DNA from: Colocasia esculenta
Lineage: Eukaryota; Streptophyta; Magnoliopsida; Alismatales; Araceae
Direction: 5' to 3'
DNA: 64,000 bases
NCBI GenBank assembly: GCA_014218235.1
Contig: CM024753.1
Location: 9,729,146-9,793,145, forward strand
Shown here: one piece after another, positions 55,736 to 64,000 of the stretch
Layout of the letters: each line of letters opens with the position of its first letter
How positions within the stretch are numbered: the first letter of the stretch is position 1
Program-made: the position numbers and the translations under genes
The notes under the pieces: model-generated
What the model was told of the DNA's origin: nothing
The model's database searches: none
What the model saw: only the letters and a program-made list of their open reading frames with translations

Positions 55736-56600
55736 GTTGCAGGGGCCTATGGGCCAGGCTAACAGGGTGGAGCACAGGGGGCATTGTGAGGCAATTGGTG
55801 AAAAGGAGTATTGGGGAGGGGGAGGGCGCTGGGGGAGGTATGCAGGGTGCAGGAAGAGGGGCATGGTGATACCAGTCAGTTGGTACACGGTGGCAATGAG
55901 GGCACAAGGGAAGCAGGGTCAGCACAGGGCAATGGAGTGGACAGCAAGAGTTTTGGTTCGCAGAATCGCCCGATCCGGATCAGAATCGGCCATGGCAGAT
56001 CCGATTCTGCTCCAAATGGGCCGATCCCGTTGTGGGCGACGCCGGATCGAGGGAGATCAGATTGGCGATCCGATCCCCATTCAGATCAGACCCTGATTAG
56101 CCCGATCGGCCAATACGGACCGGATCCGACAACTTACCCCCCAAACCCGACTCCCTTCACTTAGCAGCTCCCAGCCGCGATTCCCTCCCCCCTATGCAGC
56201 ATCCTCTCCCCCCCCCCTCCGCCCCCATCACCTCTCTCCGGCCACCACCCCCCCCCCCAAGCCGGGCTCTACCTCCCCTGCTCCGGCTGCCCCTTCCTCC
56301 CTTCTCCTCTCTTCTTCCTCTCATCTCTCTCTCCTCCACCCCCCCCCCCTCCTTTTTCTTTGCAAGGCCAGCCTCCTCCCCTTGTTAGAGGGGGATCTCA
56401 CCGTGGGGATCCAGTCCCAAGGTACAAGAAGTTGATCTCGCCGGCCAACACCACCGTCCTTTCCATCGAGATGCCAATCCCCAGATCTCCGTGGTCAAGT
56501 ATAAATTTAATTTTAAAAAAAATAAATTTAAAAATTTGATAGAAGACCACTTGTATGTATAGATCCCCATGATCTAGAATTGAAATGGCTAGTAATTCCA
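55736..56600. other. No gene seen; MITE-like debris and C-rich tract
   Basis: Further gatcggcc-rich fragments at 55960-56130, related to the MITE on the left. A strongly C-rich stretch covers 56185-56390. Confidence 0.5.
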
Positions 56601-56619
56601 TGTAATTATGGAGAGTCCC

Positions 56620-57165
56620 CAAATTGAGGTCTAATTAGGGTTTAAAATGAGAGTTTGGTTAATTAGTCTATTTAGGGTTTAATTGGGTATGTCAATCACC
56701 TAATTGCACCATTAGCCAAAATTTAAGCCTAATTAGGTTTAAAAATTGGGGGTTCGAGTAATTAGTTTAATTAAAATGTAATTGGATATGTTAATCACCT
56801 AATTGCACCATAGGCTGTGCTGGCAAATAATCGTCCACTAATTGCATGTATTATAAAAATCCCCAAATTTAAGCCTACTTAGGGTTCAAAAATTAAGGGT
56901 TTTGGGTAATTAATCTAATTAAAGCGCAATTAGGTTTGTCAAATACCTGATTGCACCCATTAGGCTGTGTTGGCAAATAATTGTCCACTAATTGCATGTA
57001 ATTATATAAAATGCCCAAATTTAAGCATACTCAGGTTTAAAAAATTGGGGGTTTGAGTAATTAATCTAATTAAAGTGTAATGGGTTTGTCAATCACCTGA
57101 TTGCACCCATTAGGCTGTGTTGACAATTAATTGACAGTTAATTGTATGTGATTATACAAAATCAT
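56620..57165. repeat. 150-bp tandem repeat, about 3.5 units
   Basis: taggctgtg occurs at 56811, 56961 and 57111, exactly 150 apart. Units share aattgcatgtaattataaaa and caatcacctgattgcaccca. AT-rich. Confidence 0.92.
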
Positions 57166-57189
57166 ACATTATTTTTATTAATGTTGATC

Positions 57190-60100
57190 CTGGGTCTTTA
57201 CAAAATTTTGTAGGAATATGTCTGGATCCGAAGTCCGAACACCAGGACTTACAATTGGAGGAGCAGAAAATTGGACCTTGATCCTGGATGGGGCGCATGG
57301 TGAACTACTTGATGAGCAGAGAAGAGAGTAAGATGCAAGTGGTGCAGAAAGGTGATGGGTGGAGGCATGTATTGCCTCAAACCACATAGCTGGTATTTCT
57401 GGAGATGTCAGTAAATGTACAAAATGTCCCATTGAAGTAAAAAAAAGCATGAAGAATAAATGCAAGGGGAAAAAAGCCAAAAGGGCTTAGGGATTCAGCA
57501 AGAAGAAGACCTTCGGAGGAGATTTCCACACGGCAGAGAAAGAAAGAAGCAAGCAACAATCCCAGCATTTCAATAGAATCATCTGCATCAGATTCCGATG
57601 TTGATTATAGGACAACTGTGCATGCAAGCCTACAAACACAATAGAAGGATGATGATCGTAGAAGGGGGTACGGTCATCAAGTGCATAAGAAGGTTGTCTT
57701 CTGCTCGTCCAGATCCTATGGATGAGTTTCTTTTCAGGAAAAGAAATTCAAATCAGCCATGAATCAAGCAAGCATTGAAAGGTATGAAGGGTACAGCTAC
57801 AGTGGCAAAGGGGACAATTAAAGGAATTGTTAATGGTTCTTATATGCGGGTGTCCTAGCCCACACAGCATCTAGCCCTTATTTTCAGACTATGGTTGATA
57901 CCATTGCAGAAACAGGGTCTGGTGTTAAAGCTCCAACTGTACGCTACATATATGAGACTGGACTAGAAGAGGAGTATGTTGAGTTGCACGTTTGGTTGAC
58001 GGATTTAAAGGTGTGGAAAGAACGTGGCTGCACTTTATGTGCGATGGTTGGACAGGGACAACAAGAAAAGCATGATAAATTTTCTTGTTTATTGTACAGA
58101 GGGTATTGTATTCATGAAGTCTGTGGACGCATCTGGGCTAAAAAAAAATGAAGATTATTTGTACAGGCTCATGGATGACATGGTGGAGGAAATTAGGGAA
58201 GAACATGTGTGCGGTTGTCACGGACAATGAAGCAAGTTACAAGACAGTTGGAAGGAAATTGATGGAAAGAAGAAGACATTTATATGGATGCCTTGTGCAA
58301 CACACTCCCTGGATTTGATGATGGAAGATATTGGGAAGGACAAGCACGTGACTAAGTTGGTCTCACAGGCACAGATGATCACCACTTTCATCTATAGTCA
58401 TAACAGGAATTCTAAACATAATGAGAACTTTCACCGATGGCCGTGACCTCCTTCACGTTGGCCAAACAAGATTTGCATCCAATGTTATCTCCTTGGAGAG
58501 TCTTAATAAGTATAGACATCAGTTGAGGCAGATGATCAACAGTGATGAATATCTAGGCAAGTAGCCACATTGAGGTCAAAGGGTAGGCAGACTGCTTGAG
58601 AAGTTGTTGAGCTCATCAGTAGTAGTTGATTCTTGGAGAAGGTCAATATTATCTAAAAGTCATTGGCCATTGGTTCATGTACTCCAGATCATGGTTTGTC
58701 ATGGCGGGGCGAATCGGCCCGATTCCCCCGAATCGGAGCGGATCAGGGGAAACCCGATCCCTGATTCGCCTGATTCGCCCCGATTCCCTTTATATTAATA
58801 TAAATATATATATAATATTATATCATATATGTAATACATATAATATTCTGCAATATATATATAATTATTTATTTATATTAATATACCCATGCGAATCGGT
58901 CCGATTCGGACCGATTCGGGGGGGAATCGGAGCGAATCATGAATTGGAGCAAACCGATTCGCTTCCGATTCCGACTCGGCAAACCATGCTCAGATTGTTG
59001 ACGGCGATGAAAAATGATATGGGGTTCTTGTATGAAGCAAGAATGAGAAGGCGAAGGAGAAATTGAAGGATGAGAAACCCAGCACATCAGAAATGGGGGA
59101 GATCATGATGAAAGATGGGCGATGACACTTCACCATGTTTGCATGTGGCTAGTTAGTTATTCATATAATCATATTACACTATTGCATAGTGAATCTCTTT
59201 TATATATGTCTTTTGGACTAATTTTGCCCTACATATGTATTTGTAGGATATTTCTTCAACCCTCGATATCAGTACAACGAGTCTGTAGTCTGTAACAATG
59301 ATGGAGAAGTACTTCGAGGGGATAATAAATGTCATCGTAGAATGTCCAGGACAATGGAAGAGAGAATACAAGCCCAAGCAGAGGTAAATTTAGTCATTCT
59401 TCTCACAATAAGTTTAGGATGGGACATTGGTACTCATTGAGAGATTTATGAACATTGGACAGGTGGAAAGATGGAAGTTGAAGCTTGGCATGTACAATGA
59501 TCAATCCATGGAATATGCCGTAACCAGATTAAGTCCAGGTTACTTAAATGACTTAATAGTAGTACATTACCTCTGTTAACAATGACTTAACTATTATTAT
59601 TTCGTTTTCGCCTATTTTTTAAACAACTGAATGGTGGATTCAAATCAACTACAAAACGGCTGGCATGAACCCATTGGCCTATATTGCAGTGAGGGTGCTC
59701 AGTCAGACTTCTACCAGCCAATGTGAGAGAAATTGGAGCACATTTAGTCTGATCCACATGAAAATTAGAAACAAACTAGGCGTCAGTAGGCTGGACAAGT
59801 TGATATATTGCACTATAATATGCGGCTAAAGATCAGACAGATCAGGGACAGATAGAAATTGGAAAATGAGAGGTTGTTTTCATTAATGGGTAGACAAATT
59901 GGCAGATCTGCATCGCTAGAGATAGATGTAGATGAGTTGCTAAATGCGAAACCACTTTACATGATTGGATTGAATAAGAACACAAGGGAGATGTCCCAGA
60001 CTTTAATCCCAGGATAGGAGTTGGGTTGAAGGTGAGCTAGATGACATAGTGGCTCAAGATCCAAAGCTTCACACTTCAGATCAGCCATCACTAGCACTTG

Positions 60101-60840
60101 AGCCTGCTAGACACTCAGATGTAGAGACGCCCAGATTAGGTGGTTCTCAGCCACCAATCAGCTAGTCCCACCCCAGTTCCCACATCTACAGAAGAAAGGA
60201 CAAGAACCAAGAAAAGGAAAAATAAAATAAAAAAAGTCCAAAGACAAGAAGCATGTGGAGAATCCGGCCACTGGACTCACAAAGGAGACAGTGTTCAACC
60301 ACTACAATCTTGTCGCCACACTTGGCCAGAGAGTACAAGGCAGAAAAAGAACAATGCCGCCATAGAAGAAGGCTGGTCAAAAAAGGGGATTTAGAGAGAA
60401 GCCGCAGAGGTCAAAGGATAGTTGGCAGTGATGACCCACCTAAGGCCCTAACAATAATGATGATGGTGCTGCTACTGGAACTACATAAGGTTACATGGTT
60501 GGAGATGTCTACGCAGGAACGAGATATGGATATGATGACTACTATCAGCCTGGCACTCAGCATGAAAAAGAACAGTAAATATCAGGGCAAGTTTAACATG
60601 GGGAATATGAAGGGCAGCAAAGAGGCATGGGCATAGCTACCTATGACTAGGGACATGAGTCTCCCTCTTTTTTCCACCCCCCCCCCCCAATTGCCTTATT
60701 TAGACATCAGACAGTCTAAAAAGAGGAGTGGATATTCATATTCTGAGGTCCAGTCTAGACAGCAATACATTAGAGAAAGAGGCTCGGACTTTAGCTTTCC
60801 TGTTGCAAGTTTCCAGCGTTTTGGAGAGAGTTCAAGCCAT
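57190..60840 (+). pseudogene. hAT-superfamily transposase (BED / DUF659 / hAT dimerisation), decayed
   Basis: In broken frames: a BED-finger remnant at about 57270-57480 (HGELLDEQRRE, then GDVSKCTKCPIEVKKSM). DUF659 follows at 57890-58310 (TIAETGSGVKAPTVRYIYET, VWKERGCTLC, INFLVYCTEGIVFMKSVDAS, MDDMVEEIREEHV, WMPCATHSLDLMM). The middle is at 58310-58690. Then VDGDEK appears after a MITE, and the C-terminal dimerisation domain at 59630-59820 (MNPLAYIAVRVLSQTSTSQC, ERNWSTFSLIHMKIRNKLGV). The tail at 60420-60640 is Gly/Tyr-rich. Many stops and shifts make it inactive. Intact proteins of this family cut and join hAT transposon ends. Confidence 0.88.
58690..58989. mobile_element. hAT-type MITE, 300 bp, inside the hAT transposase
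   Basis: Ends catggtttgtc and gcaaaccatg. Flanks are ctccagat (58682-58689) and ctcagatt (58990-58997), an 8-bp duplication with one base lost. The transposase frame reads on across it (LVHVLQI before, VDGDEK after). The interior has cgaatcgg-rich arms and an AT-rich middle. Confidence 0.85.
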
Positions 60841-61400
60841 TAAACACTCCAAGAGGAATGTCTAGAGGCTTTAATGACTTGGCTAACTCTATATTTGGCT
60901 ATGCACAAGCTGATTATGGAGCACCCTTCAATTTTATCAGCTTGAGGATGAAGGATCCCGCCATGGACAACCTTGAAGGTTTCGATCAGGTTATCTAGTT
61001 CATTTTGTGTTAATAAAATGTTTTCATATCATGTTTAAGCTTGTATGATGTTAAATACAGTGTATAATGAATGTAGATGTCAATTTTACATGTTTGTTCA
61101 ATTATAAGGTAGCATGTTTGATCAATTTTAGACCAACTAAATGCATACAATGTTTGTATATTTTTCTCTGATTTTTCGTGATTTTTTTTTTTTTCTGATT
61201 TTTCCTTTTTTTTTCTTTTGTCTAATCCAAGATCGCCCAAGTTCTTGAGAATCGACTGGATCGGCCAGATCGGGATTGGCCAAGTCCGATCGGGTTGGCC
61301 TCTCATGTGTAAACCAGCACAGATTTTGAGGGCTTTGTGACAAATAGTGAGATTTTGGGGTGACTACTAATTATGAAATATTATAGGAGCTTTAAATAAA

Positions 61401-63143
61401 AGGTTTTTACATATATTCCCCTATTAAAATTTTAATTGCACAAAAATTCACCTTGAATTTGTATTTGCAGGTATACTCCTGATACACATAAATTTACACA
61501 TAAAACCTCACTGTAACCTGCCGTGACAGATGTGAGGACTGAGGAATATGCTTATCCTTTCTTTAACATTCACTTGAAACGACATTTGGTCTTAGTTAGA
61601 CATTTTTACCCCTAAACATGCCACCCACACCTTCCCCCTCCCTGATTCTAGTGGTCGCCCGTACATCCTCTTCCCCAACATCGCACCCCCCCCCCCCCGG
61701 CTTCCTAAACTCTTGCATATGCAGACCTCCCCCGACTGTCAGGGTGTACCACATCCAGTGCCCCCTCTCCCGGCAGTGCACAAGACAGCCCCACTCTCCC
61801 CATCACCTACATCTCCTTCCACCTGGTAACCTTGATGACCAACAATGCCAGGTTCTGTCTCTCTTATCTCCTCCTCCTTGCTCTCATGCCCTCGAGAGAG
61901 ACTTGGCTTGAAGGCAGGCTGGGCAATCTATGGCCTAATTATGGGATCTGGGCTTCGTCCAAATGCTAAGCTGTTCCCCAGGCTTTGAGGAAGAAGCTGG
62001 AGCTTCTGAATACATCAGCCCCTGGACCATGGTTGTCAGTATCGGGCAAAACGATACGTTTCGGCCGAAAATATAGGTTTCGGACCTAGCTGACACCGAC
62101 ACCCCTTAGTCTGAAACCAGTCGAAACCATCTCAAGTGAAGACCAATTCACTTGAACTCTCCCGATACACAATACCGGAAAACGAAACCGAGACAGTTTC
62201 AGTTTCGGACCTGGCCGAAACCGAGTCTGAAACCAACACTTCCACCCTGCCCTGGACGGAGCAGAGAGAAATGGGAAGTGGATGTAGAAGATGTGCAGGG
62301 GTGAGGGAACTTAGCAGCCAGATTCTAGAGAGAGGAGGAGATGAGTTTTTATTGGTCTATTGGGGAAGACTTGTGAAAAAATCAATCAGTGTTGAAATTC
62401 CTAACTCCTGTGATGGGTCAGTGGGTGCAGCAACTGCTGATTGGTTGAATAAAGGACAGATCTTGGAAACATGATCAGAAGGCATTAACAAGTCACAGAA
62501 TGCACTTCTCCACAAATCAGCACCAATCTGCCAACCGTGAAACAGAAACGAAGCTTCAGCCTGTGCATTATAAAAGGAGCACTCTCCACAACATTATCAC
62601 CAGAGAAAAAAGCCTCCAAATTCCCAAACTAGGTTATGAGATGAAGGCTCATAGGAGTAACATGGCATGGCTCTTCGCTTTTCCATCTGGTCCTTGCTCT
62701 TGCTTCACTCACACAGCAGCAGAAACCCATTACCATTTCGATGGAGGTAGCAATATTTGCCATTCTCTCTTCTCTTCTACTAAGAAAATGACCCTTTCCA
62801 CAGAATATATCTTGTGTTCTAGCTTGAGACAGGTCCAGAAGACACCAGTGGAGAGGCAGCGCAACAATTGAAGTATCACACAGAGAACTGAAGAGGCTCA
62901 ACAGGCAGCCCTGTGGGCTAATGGACAGGGCTAATGGGGGAAGAAGAAGAATGGATGGAGGGGGTCTTTGGTGACGGGGATTTTTTAGACATTGTCAGAG
63001 TTTTCCTCACTTCCGCCACGGCATGTTAGGTGAGGTCTTTCAGGACATTTTATGCTTGTAACAAGGGTATACCTGCAAATGCAAATTTAAGATGGATTTC
63101 CCCCCATTATACTTCTGACGGGGGTATATATGCAAAAAAACCT
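61401..63143. mobile_element. Terminal-inverted-repeat element, ~1.74 kb
   Basis: The left end aggtttttacatatattccc and the right end (complement caggtttttttgcatatata) stay similar for over 100 bp, including gtatttgcaggtatactcct against gcatttgcaggtataccctt. There is no transposase frame inside. A block at 62030-62240 with catggttgtcagtatcggg resembles the hAT MITE ends and may be an insertion. A target duplication is not clear. Confidence 0.7.
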
Positions 63144-63412
63144 GAAAAATAAAAATCTCCAATTTTTGGTCCTAACACGAACTGGAAGTTAGCAAACATC
63201 ATGAAAAAAAAATGCTTGGAATAGCCTTGGAATATTCATTTTACTGCTCTCCACCTATACATCTGTGTATATCTATCTATCCCTCTCACTCTATCCACCT
63301 ATGTATTTGTCTAACTAACGTGCCTATCTCTCTATTTATCTATCTACCCAGTGGCTTCCAAGAGATGGTTATCAAATTCTGGAAGCTCCTCTTAAGGAAA
63401 ATAATTTATGTA

Positions 63413-63646
63413 AAAACCATGCCTCGTGAGTGGTTTGTTGTCACAAATAGCGAACAGTGAGGAAGAAATGTTGATCGCTACTTCCTGAGAATTGTAAGTC
63501 AAATAGGCTGTTTTCTCTATGGATGTCAACAAGCCTCCGGTGCCAATAGCTTCCACTTGTGCTTCTAGCAGCAGTTTTGGGGTTATCAAAGGAGCATTGG
63601 TGAAAGGTGGTAAAAAATTTTGAAGACAGCTCTTCAGCTCAAGTGA
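63413..63646 (-). CDS. Candidate coding exon, unidentified
   Basis: Minus-strand open stretch of about 78 codons without repeats: NFLPPFTNAPLITPKLLLEA, VEAIGTGGLLTSIEKTAYL, INISSSLFAICDNKPLTRH. It is bounded by a possible acceptor (ttgtaaag) and donor (catg|gttttt). I do not recognise the family. It may be an exon of the next gene to the right. Confidence 0.3.
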
Positions 63647-63726
63647 ACTTTACAAATACTGATTCCTATAATTTGCATAATGTCGATCTCCAGTGTGCAT
63701 GCTGGCCACTGCCTCAACCTAGAAAA

Positions 63727-63852
63727 TAAGAAAAGTAAATAAAAGAAGAAAAGAAAACTCAAGTCTCTAGACCTTCCAAAGCACCTAGGCAGTAAGAAAA
63801 GTAAATAAAAGAAGAAAATAAAACTCAAGTCCCTAGACCTACCAAAGCACAT
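63727..63852. repeat. 66-bp tandem duplication
   Basis: taagaaaagtaaataaaaga occurs at 63727 and 63793; each unit ends ccaaagcac. Confidence 0.93.
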
Positions 63853-64000
63853 TTTATAAGCAAACTAATTGTACCCAACCTATCCTGCATCCAGTTGAGT
63901 CCTTACAGAAGAAAGATATCATGACTGATTAACTTCACAAAATACACTACATCAAAAAGAAGAATGGTAACTTATAGTATGATCTAGCCAGAAAACTTCC

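Noticed and set aside
55213..56164. Overlapping ORFs rich in Pro, Ser and Arg on both strands
   Set aside because: They follow the gatcggcc palindromes and C-rich composition; no family match.

Overview
This is plant nuclear DNA, and mostly transposable elements. The evidence is several lineages of plant LTR retrotransposon (Tekay-like chromoviruses, Tat-like Ty3/gypsy, Ty1/copia), LINEs, candidate SINEs, hAT and Mutator-like MITEs, and two host gene loci: a plant arginine-rich CCCH tandem zinc-finger gene and an intron-rich EMF2-like polycomb gene. I infer a flowering plant, probably a monocot; that is a judgement, not a proof.

Layout. (1) 1-21897 is a three-level nest. A chromovirus (element B, 1905-12480, two ~2.7 kb LTRs, 5-bp target duplication gtttt) sits in the RNase H region of a second chromovirus (element A, from before position 1 to 18550, ~3 kb LTRs). 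Element A in turn interrupts the start of the reverse transcriptase region of a Tat-like element (element C, 18551-21897, 5' LTR, PBS and gag retained). All three read on the minus strand. (2) 21898-25716 holds copia fragments, a 100-base assembly gap (23046-23145), a gypsy LTR remnant and a clean hAT MITE with an 8-bp target duplication. (3) 25717-43185 is a tandem duplication of a CCCH zinc-finger locus. Copy A (25717-27610) is a 5'-truncated pseudogene plus its 3' flank. Copy B (29336-30508, continuing at 40192-43185) carries an intact gene, but its 3' flank is split by a complete Tat-like retrotransposon (element D, 30509-40191) and three smaller insertions. Copy A preserves the empty site of each. 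Element D has gag, protease, reverse transcriptase, two RNase H domains and integrase on the minus strand. It also has a large opposite-strand ORF with its own TATA box and a likely intron, and a 28-bp tandem array between the two converging transcription units.

(4) 44216-54940 is an EMF2-like (PRC2, VEFS-box) gene on the minus strand; I could join eight or nine exons by splice sites and phase. One intron of about 7.2 kb is filled by a minus-strand LINE remnant, split by a plus-strand LINE remnant, which is itself split by a 2.9 kb solo LTR (TSD gctcc) carrying two GC-rich minisatellites. One exon needs frame changes, so the copy may be a pseudogene or contain sequence errors. (5) 55150-64000 contains a decayed DUF659/hAT transposase gene with a hAT MITE inserted in it, a 150-bp tandem repeat, a ~1.7 kb terminal-inverted-repeat element and one unidentified candidate exon.

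Only the CCCH gene and perhaps the EMF2-like gene look like working host genes. The retrotransposon genes are all damaged, although element D retains a 690-codon open frame.
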